The notes under the pieces were generated by a model, which was not told the DNA's origin, did no database searches, and saw only the letters and a list, made by a program, of their open reading frames with translations. From the NCBI GenBank assembly GCA_029865195.1, contig JAOUHH010000107.1, forward strand, positions 1 through 8,637: a stretch of DNA of 8,637 nucleotides, given 5' to 3'. Of this stretch, positions 1 through 8,196 are shown piece after piece; the first letter of the stretch is position 1; every line of letters begins with the position of its first letter. The position numbers and the translations under genes were made by a program. Source of the stretch: Desulfobulbaceae bacterium (GTDB lineage: Bacteria; Desulfobacterota; Desulfobulbia; Desulfobulbales; UBA5123).

Positions 1-47
1 ACGCTCGACAACCCACAGCCATGCGCGACTCTAGCTATTTGAAATCA

Positions 48-75
48 TTGACAGTTTGGCTGCAAAACCCATACT
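48..75 (+). promoter_or_regulatory. Candidate sigma-70 promoter ahead of the membrane protein gene
   Basis: A perfect -35 hexamer TTGACA (48-53) is followed after 16 bases by CATACT (70-75), which matches four of the six -10 consensus positions. Transcription would start near base 82 and leave a leader of about 45 bases before the ATG at 127. A TATAAT at 102-107 is an alternative -10 box but has no good -35 at the right distance. This is a consensus match by eye only. Confidence 0.4.
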
Positions 76-126
76 GACCATCCTACTTCATATGCCGAAT
101 TTATAATTCAACAAAGCTCGCTGTGC

Positions 127-588
127 ATGCCAACAGTCTTGCACAGTGAAACTCGCAATAATTTAATGCTCAATACATCAACTCGCACACTGAAAAGATT
201 GGCCGCACTGGTTTGGTATATTGGTGTTGTGGTCCTCCTGATTAAAAGTGCCGGCTTGTTCCTTCAGTCGGCCAAAGGAGGAGTTAGTTCACTTTTGGTA
301 ATAATGGGTATTTTGAGTGGATTGGTGATCGGGTGGCTGAAGGCAAAATACCTGTTTATCAGTGTGTGCAACAAGAATTTGAAAAGAATTGATGCGCTGA
401 AACAACCGATGCTATGGCAATTTTACCGGATACGGTTCTTCTTCTTTCTATGCCTTATGATTTCACTTGGTAATTTCTTGGCTAAGTTGGCGCAAGGTGA
501 CTATCGAATGCTCATCGGTTTAGGAGTTGTGGAACTTTCCATCGCTACTGCTCTGCTTGTTAGTAGCCATTGTTTCTGGAGGAGATAA
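127..588 (+). CDS. Hypothetical four-helix membrane protein
   Basis: I do not recognise a named family. The 153-residue product has four hydrophobic stretches, at about residues 26-47, 53-75, 102-120 and 127-148, so it is very probably an inner-membrane protein. Between helices 2 and 3 lies a basic loop (about 77-95, containing NKNLKRIDAL) that should face the cytoplasm by the positive-inside rule. No catalytic motif is visible. The ATG at 127 is the first in frame; a second ATG at 166 would remove 13 polar residues and leave all four helices. Neither start has a recognisable Shine-Dalgarno sequence. The gene is AT-rich, like the protease gene downstream and unlike everything beyond base 1640, which suggests a shared, possibly foreign, origin. 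The coding call rests on the coherent helix pattern; function is unknown. Confidence 0.7.
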   Translation: MPTVLHSETRNNLMLNTSTRTLKRLAALVWYIGVVVLLIKSAGLFLQSAKGGVSSLLVIMGILSGLVIGWLKAKYLFISVCNKNLKRIDALKQPMLWQFYRIRFFFFLCLMISLGNFLAKLAQGDYRMLIGLGVVELSIATALLVSSHCFWRR

Positions 589-711
589 AAGAGTTTACAA
601 CTTTCAGCCTCCAAACATACGGAATAAATGTATAATGTCTAACACATTACCGCGAGTATGCGTATTCCCACCTTTTTCCTCGGCGTCAACCAATAACATC
701 TTTACTTTACA

Positions 712-1563
712 ATGTTCAAGTATACTCTTATAGCTTTAAATTTATTGACACTTTTCCTTACAGGATGTGGAGATTCAAATGTTCCACTTGCAATAGAGGC
801 AGGAATCGATGTTGTAAACGCCATCACCATTTCTGATGACACAGTTCAAATTATGGCTAGGGAATCATCTGCATTTGCAGACACTCAACATAGTGTTGCA
901 CCATCGGAGAATGAATACGCAAAAAGACTCAAACTTCTTGTTGGCAACCACCATCAAGAAGGGGAATTTGATTTCAACTACAAGGTCTATCTCGCCAAGG
1001 AAGTAAACGCCTTTGCCATGGCGGACGGTACGATCCGAATTTACAGTGGTCTTATGGACATGCTTAACGATGATGAACTTCGATTTGTCATCGGGCATGA
1101 AATGGGCCACATCGCCTTGAAACATATCCACAAAAAACTTCAATTGGCATATGGCTCGTCCGCCGTACGTAAAGCAATTGCATCAATCAATAGCACAGCA
1201 GGAGATATTGCCCGTTCACAACTTGGTGAACTTGTGGAGGTGTTGATTGGCGCACAATTTTCGCAGCTTGAGGAAAAAGAAGCGGATGATTACGGACTCA
1301 TATTCATGAAGAATATGGGGTATGACACTACGGCAGCAGTTTCAGCCCTGCAAAAAATTTCTAAGCTCGGCAATGATCATTCTTTTCTGTCAAGCCACCC
1401 TGCTCCTGACAAAAGAGCGGAAAGACTCAAACTTCAAATTGAAGGAAAAACATCCGGTATAGAAGAACAAAAAGAAGGCATAATCAACGATTTCAAAAAT
1501 CTACTAAGTATTACGTATAACAAACTATTAGCCATCTTCCTGTGGGCGAAAAGCTTTTTTTAA
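712..1563 (+). CDS. M48 family zinc metalloprotease, LoiP/YggG-like lipoprotein
   Basis: This is a 283-residue periplasmic protease, presumably membrane-tethered, acting on envelope proteins. An N-terminal hydrophobic signal ends in the lipobox LTGC, giving lipidation at Cys19. The M48 domain spans about residues 65-240: the zinc-binding HEMGH is at 129-133 (His129, His133, catalytic Glu130) and the third ligand is probably Glu190 in EKEADDYG. The stretches NYKVYLAKEVNAFAMADG (89-106) and YSGLMDML (111-118) closely resemble E. coli LoiP as I recall it, a protease linked to outer-membrane quality control and osmotic stress; orthology is inferred. The product is about 30-40 residues longer than LoiP, with a charged linker followed by a hydrophobic end (about 263-283). 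The ATG at 712 is required for the signal peptide, yet no Shine-Dalgarno precedes it. The 123-base gap from the membrane protein gene leaves co-transcription open. Confidence 0.9.
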   Translation: MFKYTLIALNLLTLFLTGCGDSNVPLAIEAGIDVVNAITISDDTVQIMARESSAFADTQHSVAPSENEYAKRLKLLVGNHHQEGEFDFNYKVYLAKEVNAFAMADGTIRIYSGLMDMLNDDELRFVIGHEMGHIALKHIHKKLQLAYGSSAVRKAIASINSTAGDIARSQLGELVEVLIGAQFSQLEEKEADDYGLIFMKNMGYDTTAAVSALQKISKLGNDHSFLSSHPAPDKRAERLKLQIEGKTSGIEEQKEGIINDFKNLLSITYNKLLAIFLWAKSFF

Positions 1564-1643
1564 GTCTATTGGCTAACACGAGGCGCAGTCAGGTCTTGCA
1601 ATACAACACACCTCGGACATCACCCGCCCGATAGAGCTGTCAT

Positions 1644-1679
1644 AAAAAAGCCCCGCAGCCAAACAGGCTCGGGGCTTTT
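1644..1679 (-). terminator. Strong intrinsic terminator of ald, probably bidirectional
   Basis: The arms at 1646-1660 and 1666-1679 form a stem of about 14 base pairs (AAAAGCCCCG-AGCC against GGCTGCGGGGCTTTT) with a single bulged base and a five-base loop. On the minus strand it is followed by a run of six T, placed 24 bases after the ald stop, so it ends the gap-dikinase-ald transcript. On the plus strand the tail is only four T, but the same hairpin may also stop transcription coming from the convergent protease gene. Confidence 0.9.
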
Positions 1680-1702
1680 GCGTTGCCATTACCCCCCACA
1701 AT

Positions 1703-2809
1703 CTAAAACGGCAACTCCTCGCAGACCCGGCCTTGCGACTCGGCCACGTCCGGGCAGATCAGTTTGCCGAGATAGACGTTGATGCCGCGCCGGAGGGCGA
1801 TATTGTCGCGGGCAGCGGCGGCAACGCCCTTGTCGGCCAAGGCCAGGGCCAGCGGCAGGGTGACGTTGGTGAGGGCGAAGGTGGAGGTGCGGGGTACCGC
1901 GCCCGGCATGTTGGCCACACAGTAGTGAATGATGCCGTCCACCTCGAAGACCGGGTCGGAATGCGTGGTGGGCCGGGAGGTTTCGGCGCAGCCGCCCTGG
2001 TCGATGGCGACATCGACGATCACCGCCCCCTTCTTCATCAGCCCCAGCATCTCGCGGGTGATCAGCTTGGGGGCGCGGCTGCCCACCACCAGCACCGCCC
2101 CCACCACCAGATCGGCCTTCCGCAGTTCTTCTTCAAGGTTGTGGCGGTTGGAGATCAGGGTGGTGAGCCGGCTGCCGTATTGCGCCTCCAGGGCGGTGAG
2201 TTGGTCGATCCGCAACCCCAGCACCGTCACCTCGGCGCCTAAGCCCACCGCCATCTTGGCGGCGTTGGCTCCCACGGTGCCGGTACCGATGATGGTCACA
2301 TGCCCCCGCTCCACGCCAGGCACCCCGCCCAGCAACACCCCGCGGCCGCCGGCCTCCTTTTCGAGAAAGCGCGCCCCCTCCTGAATCGCCATCCGCCCGG
2401 CCACCTGACTCATGGGGGCAAGCAGCGGCAGCGAGCCGTCGTCGGGCCGCACCGTCTCGTAGGCGATGCCGATGATCTTTTTATTCAGGAGGACCTGGGT
2501 CAGCTCCGGCACCGGCGCCAGATGGAGGTAGGTGAAGAGGATCTGCCCCTCGCGGAGGAGGTCGTACTCCGGCGGCAACGGCTCCTTGACCTTAACCACC
2601 AGCGCCGCCCGGTCGTAAACCTCTTTGGCCGAGGAGACGATCTCGGCCCCGGCCCGGCGGTACTCCGCATCGTCGATGCCGCTGCCCAGGCCGGCGCCCT
2701 GCTCCACCAGCACGATGTGGCCGGCATGGGTCAGGCTCACCACCCCGGCCGGCACCATCCCGACCCGGAACTCCTTCTCCTTTATCTCCCTGGGAACGCC
2801 AACGATCAT
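1703..2809 (-). CDS. ald: Alanine dehydrogenase
   Basis: The enzyme interconverts L-alanine with pyruvate and ammonia in the cytoplasm using a nicotinamide coenzyme. The 368-residue length is typical. All four known active-site positions are present at standard numbering: Arg15 and Lys75 (pyruvate binding), His96 and Asp270 (catalysis). The Rossmann glycine motif GTGTVG is at 175-180. The striking departure is position 198, where the family's coenzyme-ribose-binding Asp is Gly (VTVLGLR, 194-200), with Arg at 200; this may allow NADP(H) use. The ATG at 2809 has a GGAG Shine-Dalgarno with a 7-base spacer, overlapping the stop codon of the dikinase-like gene 11 bases upstream, so the two are co-transcribed and probably translationally coupled. 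Alanine dehydrogenase would link ammonium and pyruvate pools next to a pyruvate-dikinase-like enzyme. Confidence 0.96.
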   Translation of the reverse strand: MIVGVPREIKEKEFRVGMVPAGVVSLTHAGHIVLVEQGAGLGSGIDDAEYRRAGAEIVSSAKEVYDRAALVVKVKEPLPPEYDLLREGQILFTYLHLAPVPELTQVLLNKKIIGIAYETVRPDDGSLPLLAPMSQVAGRMAIQEGARFLEKEAGGRGVLLGGVPGVERGHVTIIGTGTVGANAAKMAVGLGAEVTVLGLRIDQLTALEAQYGSRLTTLISNRHNLEEELRKADLVVGAVLVVGSRAPKLITREMLGLMKKGAVIVDVAIDQGGCAETSRPTTHSDPVFEVDGIIHYCVANMPGAVPRTSTFALTNVTLPLALALADKGVAAAARDNIALRRGINVYLGKLICPDVAESQGRVCEELPF

Positions 2810-2823
2810 GCGGTTTCTCCTTA
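2810..2823 (-). promoter_or_regulatory. ald ribosome binding site overlapping the upstream stop
   Basis: On the minus strand the sequence TAAGGAG (2817-2823) serves as both the stop codon of the dikinase-like gene and the Shine-Dalgarno sequence of ald, seven bases before the ald ATG. Such an arrangement usually couples translation of the second gene to termination of the first. Confidence 0.75.
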
Positions 2824-5800
2824 AAGCGGCAGGATATGCACCTCGCGCTGCACCGGGTGCATCCCTTTCAGGAACAATCCTTTGCGGCCGTCGATGGTGA
2901 TGGGGTCACCGAAACGGATCTCGTGGCCGTTAATCTCGGCCCGCTCCTCGGCCTCGTACACCTTAAGCGCGTTGCAGCCGACCAGGCAGGTCTTTTCGAG
3001 CCGGATCGCCACCACCGAGGCGTGCGAGGTTTGCCCGCCCCTGGCGGTGAGCAGCCCGTCGGCCATGGATATCTCCTTGATGTCCTCGGGCACCGTATCC
3101 TGGCGGATGAGGATCAGCGGGGTTTGAGGGTCCTCAGCCCGCAGGGCGCGGATGTTGTCGGCGGTGAACACCGCCCGCCCGGCAAGCGCCCCGCCGCTGA
3201 CGCCGATACACTTGCTCAGCTGGTGCGCCTCCACATCCACCGAATCGGCGAGGACGTCGAAGCTCTCGTCCTTCTTGATGGTGATCATGTCCCGGGTCTG
3301 GAGGATGTAGAGATCCTTGGCCCCTATCCCCTCGAAGGTGAACTCGATCTCCTGCGGGTTCCAGCCCTTTTCGTAGACCAGCTCGCGGGCCAGCACCAGC
3401 AACTCCTTGTATATCTCAGGGAACCGCACCTCCAGGCTGTTCTCCTCGGAACGGCCATCGATCTCCGCCTGTTCCACCGAGATCGGGTAGGTTGAAACCA
3501 GGCCGCTGACGATATCCTCGCCCTGATCGCCCGGCGCGTAGTCGCCCCACAGCGCCACCCGCCGCACCTTGCGGTAGGGATGGGCGGTGAAGAGCACGCC
3601 GCTGCCCGCCTGCGGCCCCTGGTTGCCGAAAACCATCGCCTGCACGATCACCGCCGTGCCCCACGCCTCGGACATATCCATCAACGCCCGGTAATCCCTG
3701 GTCTTGTCGGTTTCCCAGGAATCGAGGACCATCTCCACCGCCCCCACCAGTTGCAGCCAGGGGTCGTCGGGGATGCCGATGCCGACGCTGCGGATCGCCT
3801 TCTGGTAGTCCAGCGCCAGCTCCCGCATCTGGGCAGGGGTGAACTCCCGCTTCACCGTCACCCCGTGGCGGGCCTTGGCCGCGTTCATCAGGGCCTGGAA
3901 CTCCTCGCGGGCCACCCCCTGGGTCATCGCCCAAGACTGCAGGAAGCGGCGGTAGTTGTCCCAGGCCAGATATTCCTGGCCGGTGGCCACGGCAAACCCC
4001 TCGACGATCTCCTGATTGAGGCCGACGTTGTGGATGGTGGCCATCATGCCGGGCATGGAAACGGCGGCGCCGCTCCGCACCGAGAGCAGCAGCGGGTTGG
4101 TCGGGTCGCCGTAATGACGGCCGGTCCTCTGCTCGATGGCATTCAGCGACTCGCGCAGCTGCTCCATGAACTCGTTCCGCGCCCGGGCGAAGCTCTTCAC
4201 CACCGGCCAGCAGCGGAAGATCTCGGTGGTGACGATGAAGCCGGGCGGCACCGGCTTGTTGTCGCCGGCCAACAGGGTCAGGTTGTAGCCCTTGTTGCCG
4301 AGCAGGATCAGGTTGTTGGCGCGGGGGTTCTTCTGGTGCAGGAAGCTGATCGCCCGCTCCGGGTTGTAGGTCATCAGCAGATCGAGGCTCTCCTCGTCGA
4401 GCAGCTCCTTCTGGTTCTCCAGGGTCTGGTAGATGCGGGAGATGAAGTTGTCGAGGTGCTGGAGGCCGAAAGTGCCGGCGATGAGGTCGCGGAGGAACGA
4501 TTCCGAGAGGCGGTGGCTGGTGCTTTCCGGGTCCTCGTCGTCCCAGAGGGAGCGGTACTTGACCAGCAGGTTGTCCACGCCGATCTGCGGGATGATGATG
4601 GAGAGGTTGTTCTCGTGGATATTGGTGTAGTAGGCGTAGATGACGTTCTTAACCCCTTCCGAGAAGCCACGGAAGATATCGAGATACTGGGTGTAGGAGA
4701 ACCGCTTGATCCCCAGCGAGCCGGAGAGCAGCGACATATAGGTTTCCAGCTGGCGGCTGGTGATGCCGTCGACCTTCAGCGCCCGCAGGTAACAGCGCAG
4801 GCACTTGATGATGCGGATAAAGGTGGCCCGGGTGATGAAGGAGAGGTTGATCTGCTTGGGCAGCTTTTCGAGATAGATGTTGGCGAGGTTCTCGAGGCGA
4901 AAGGTAAGCGAAAGGGCATCGAACTTCTTCTCGCGGTAACGGCCGTAGACCGAGGGGATATCCACGGCGATATGGCGCTTGTAGTAGATATCCTCCTTGG
5001 CCTCGAACACCTCCTCGCTGAGGATGGTTTTCTTGAGCGATTCCAGATGGTCGAGCAAGGCGTTCAGGCACTGGAAGGGGTCGCAGATCTCCAGATCGGC
5101 CAGCAGCTGCCCCATCTCCGGAAACCCGGCGTTGGCCGCCTGCTCCAGTTGCTGGCGGATCTCCTGAAAGCCGAGGTTGTACTTCTGATAGAGCAGCCGG
5201 TACATGTTGACCAGGAGGCGGAACCGGTTGGTCTCGCCGGGATCGAGATCGCTCTGCCGCTCGAGCCAGGCGCTCAGGCGATGATCGTCCCAGTTGAGCA
5301 GATCCTCCACCCGGGTGACGTCCTTTTCGGCGAACAGCCTGGTCTGCAGGGTATGCAGGTCATCGACAAAGGGCCCGCTGGTCTGCACTTGCCGCAAGAC
5401 CTCCTCGGGCAGATAGGGGGCCAGCACGCTCTTGTCGAGATGCTGCCAGAATTCAAGGATCGCCTGGATGAAATCGACGATCAGGTTGCTGCTCTCGACA
5501 TGGCTCTGCTTGCGCAGGAAATGGATCAGCCGGTCCTTGCGGCGGTGGGTTTCATCAAGCTCGGTGGAGACATCACGCAACACGCCCTCGGCGCCGATCT
5601 CGTTGAAGAATACCGGCAGGAGCTTGGCGAACTGCTTGACCAGGTTATAGACCGGGCCGATGGGATGGTTGAGGAGCCGGGTGATATCACGCTGGAAGAG
5701 ATCGGTGTCCTTGATGCAGGTGCCGGAGAGCTTGAGGTTGATGATCAGGGCCGAAAAGAGGGTGGAGCACCACTTGGGCTCCTGCATGATCAGGTTGAGC

Positions 5801-7077
5801 CAGACCCGGATATTGGCGAGGTGAGCCGGGTTGGTGAGCGGCTGCCAGTCTTCGTCGACGCCTGCGACATTGGCGTACTGGAAGCCGAACCGCACCGTCT
5901 CCCAGAGAAAGGTCTCCACCAGCCGGCTGTTGCCGCGGTTGAAGACCTCGGAGCCCAGCACCTGGATGCACTGCAGGGAGGTGTGGGGGTATTTCTTGAC
6001 GTTCTCCTTCAAGAGCTGCAGGGTGGTGAGGAGAAAGCTCTCGATCTCCTCGAAGGTCTGCTGGCGAATGAGATGCACCAGGCTGCGGTTGATCTCGCGC
6101 AGGGTCTCCTCGTGAATCAGGGCAAGGCCCGCGGTATCCATGATCCGGAAGAGGAAGAGGAGCTTGCGGTTCTCGGCGAAGCGGTCGCTCTCCTCGCTGC
6201 TTTCCGCCGGCTTCGCCTCCACCAGCCGGGTCGGCACCTCCTTGTAGAGGCGGACGATGTCCATGTGCGACGGCAACTCCAGCACCTTGGCGAGATCGGC
6301 CGGCGCCGCCTCGATATCGATCCCCTTCAGGGTTTCCAGATGCGCCCGCAACCGCTCGTGGGAGATGGACCCGAAAAGCTGGCCGGCCTGCCACCCCTCG
6401 CACATGTCGCCGCACTGCTCGGCAAACCAGGGCAGCGGGTCTTCCTCGCCCAGCCAGTACTGGTAGTTGAGGGTGAAGATCCGCTGCATCAACCGCCCCA
6501 ACGGCCGCAGATCATAGACCCGGTCGGAGGCGGTCTGCCGGGTGGCGAAATCGAGCAGCTTGCCGGCGATCTTCTTCATCGGGTGGTGCCCCTGCACCAC
6601 GTGGATCAACAACGGATCGTCCAGGACGGCCAACCGTTGCCAGCAGAAGGCCAGCGCCGCCTCGTATTCGTTGATAGTGGCTGGGTCAAGGCTCGCGATC
6701 AGGTTGTCGAGATAGGCCAGCAACCCCTCGATGGCCTGTCCGAGCAGGGCCTCGTTCTTGCCGGCCTCGCCAATGGCATCGAGAAAGATCCCGGCAAAGA
6801 GCGGCACCGCCTCCGGCCCCTTGCCATGGCGCCGGAAATGGCCGTTGTTCTTGAGGACAAAGGCGCGGAGCCTCGGCAGGATCAGGTTCCAGTTGTGGAA
6901 GGGGTGATTGATCTCGTAGAGCAGATCCTCCAGGTTGTTGAGTATCCCCTGGTAATCCTTGACGATCTCGGTAAGCACCGCGAAGGCGGGATCGATGGTG
7001 ACCTCGGCCACCGCCGTTTCCAGCAGGTTGGCCTTGAGGGCGTCTGATTCGATGGCGTCGTTCTTGTTGTCCAGCAT
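2821..7077 (-). CDS. Pyruvate phosphate dikinase-like protein lacking the PEP-binding barrel, with a large novel N-terminal region
   Basis: The 1418-residue protein resembles pyruvate phosphate dikinase (PPDK) only in its last 500 residues. Residues about 922-1265 are the ATP-binding domain: GNKGYNL (928-933 region), SVRSGAAVSMPGMM (999-1012), EWGTAV-like EAWGTAVIVQAMVFGNQG (1137-1154), IEFTFE (1244-1249) and ILQTRD (1258-1263). Residues about 1285-1405 are the swivelling phosphohistidine domain, with GGQTSH at 1347-1352 and His1352 as the predicted phosphate carrier. Normal PPDK continues for about 340 residues as a TIM barrel that binds PEP/pyruvate; here the protein stops about 15 residues after the phosphohistidine domain. 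Residues 1-915 are mostly helical, soluble, without signal peptide or membrane segment, and match no domain I know. It should autophosphorylate from ATP, but the final acceptor cannot be assigned; rifampin phosphotransferase and glucan water dikinase show that this kinase pair can serve other substrates. The ATG at 7077 is the first after an in-frame stop and has only a weak AGG before it. Confidence 0.85.
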   Translation of the reverse strand: MLDNKNDAIESDALKANLLETAVAEVTIDPAFAVLTEIVKDYQGILNNLEDLLYEINHPFHNWNLILPRLRAFVLKNNGHFRRHGKGPEAVPLFAGIFLDAIGEAGKNEALLGQAIEGLLAYLDNLIASLDPATINEYEAALAFCWQRLAVLDDPLLIHVVQGHHPMKKIAGKLLDFATRQTASDRVYDLRPLGRLMQRIFTLNYQYWLGEEDPLPWFAEQCGDMCEGWQAGQLFGSISHERLRAHLETLKGIDIEAAPADLAKVLELPSHMDIVRLYKEVPTRLVEAKPAESSEESDRFAENRKLLFLFRIMDTAGLALIHEETLREINRSLVHLIRQQTFEEIESFLLTTLQLLKENVKKYPHTSLQCIQVLGSEVFNRGNSRLVETFLWETVRFGFQYANVAGVDEDWQPLTNPAHLANIRVWLNLIMQEPKWCSTLFSALIINLKLSGTCIKDTDLFQRDITRLLNHPIGPVYNLVKQFAKLLPVFFNEIGAEGVLRDVSTELDETHRRKDRLIHFLRKQSHVESSNLIVDFIQAILEFWQHLDKSVLAPYLPEEVLRQVQTSGPFVDDLHTLQTRLFAEKDVTRVEDLLNWDDHRLSAWLERQSDLDPGETNRFRLLVNMYRLLYQKYNLGFQEIRQQLEQAANAGFPEMGQLLADLEICDPFQCLNALLDHLESLKKTILSEEVFEAKEDIYYKRHIAVDIPSVYGRYREKKFDALSLTFRLENLANIYLEKLPKQINLSFITRATFIRIIKCLRCYLRALKVDGITSRQLETYMSLLSGSLGIKRFSYTQYLDIFRGFSEGVKNVIYAYYTNIHENNLSIIIPQIGVDNLLVKYRSLWDDEDPESTSHRLSESFLRDLIAGTFGLQHLDNFISRIYQTLENQKELLDEESLDLLMTYNPERAISFLHQKNPRANNLILLGNKGYNLTLLAGDNKPVPPGFIVTTEIFRCWPVVKSFARARNEFMEQLRESLNAIEQRTGRHYGDPTNPLLLSVRSGAAVSMPGMMATIHNVGLNQEIVEGFAVATGQEYLAWDNYRRFLQSWAMTQGVAREEFQALMNAAKARHGVTVKREFTPAQMRELALDYQKAIRSVGIGIPDDPWLQLVGAVEMVLDSWETDKTRDYRALMDMSEAWGTAVIVQAMVFGNQGPQAGSGVLFTAHPYRKVRRVALWGDYAPGDQGEDIVSGLVSTYPISVEQAEIDGRSEENSLEVRFPEIYKELLVLARELVYEKGWNPQEIEFTFEGIGAKDLYILQTRDMITIKKDESFDVLADSVDVEAHQLSKCIGVSGGALAGRAVFTADNIRALRAEDPQTPLILIRQDTVPEDIKEISMADGLLTARGGQTSHASVVAIRLEKTCLVGCNALKVYEAEERAEINGHEIRFGDPITIDGRKGLFLKGMHPVQREVHILPL

Positions 7078-7105
7078 GATCGGCCTGACCAGGGTTGAGA
7101 TAGGA

Positions 7106-7133
7106 CGGCGGGTGACGTTGCCGCCACCCGCCG
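7106..7133 (-). repeat. GC-rich inverted repeat in the leader of the dikinase-like gene
   Basis: CGGCGGGTG (7106-7114) and CACCCGCCG (7125-7133) are perfect 9-base inverted repeats with a 10-base loop, lying 28 bases upstream of the ATG and 41 bases after the gap stop. No T-run follows on the minus strand, so it does not look like an ordinary terminator. It may be an operator, an mRNA processing or stability hairpin between gap and the dikinase-like gene, or a structure limiting translation. The role is inferred. Confidence 0.5.
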
Positions 7134-7151
7134 GGGATGTTGTATCACCTT

Positions 7152-7173
7152 AAAACCGCTGCCGGTGCGGCTG

Positions 7174-7184
<11 letters not shown>
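7152..7184 (-). terminator. Weak terminator-like hairpin at the end of gap
   Basis: On the minus strand, CCGCTG (7182-7177, within the last gap codons) pairs with CAGCGG (7162-7157) and is followed by TTTT and then AA. The loop is long (14 bases) and the T-run short, so any termination would be partial. If real, it would reduce read-through from gap into the dikinase-like gene and ald. Confidence 0.25.
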
Positions 7185-8181
<997 letters not shown>

Positions 8182-8196
8182 ACCTCCTGCCTCCTC
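8182..8196 (-). promoter_or_regulatory. gap: Tandem Shine-Dalgarno sequences of gap
   Basis: On the minus strand GAGGAGG (8196-8190) stands eight bases from the gap ATG, the ideal distance, and a second copy AGGAGGT (8188-8182) touches the start codon. The first is the likely working site; the second is too close to act for this ATG. The strong site fits a highly expressed glycolytic gene. Confidence 0.7.

Noticed and set aside
631..636. TATAAT as a -10 box for the protease gene
   Set aside because: The hexamer is perfect, but no -35-like sequence lies at 16-18 bases upstream, and chance matches are likely in AT-rich DNA.
637..643. GTCTAAC, resembling one half of an integron attC core, with a similar GCTAAC at 1572-1577
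   Set aside because: No matching GTTRRRY partner or folded arm structure lies within the distance expected for an attC site, and no integrase is present, so the match is probably chance.
527..733. A 68-codon plus-strand frame spanning the gap between the membrane protein and protease genes
   Set aside because: It overlaps both real genes in another frame, has no ribosome binding site, and its translation shows no convincing pattern.
3580..7047. A 1155-codon plus-strand open frame opposite the dikinase-like gene
   Set aside because: It is the mirror of a GC-rich gene whose codon use avoids stops on the other strand. Its translation is rich in Gly, Val, Gln, His and Leu without domain motifs, while the minus strand shows clear PPDK motifs.
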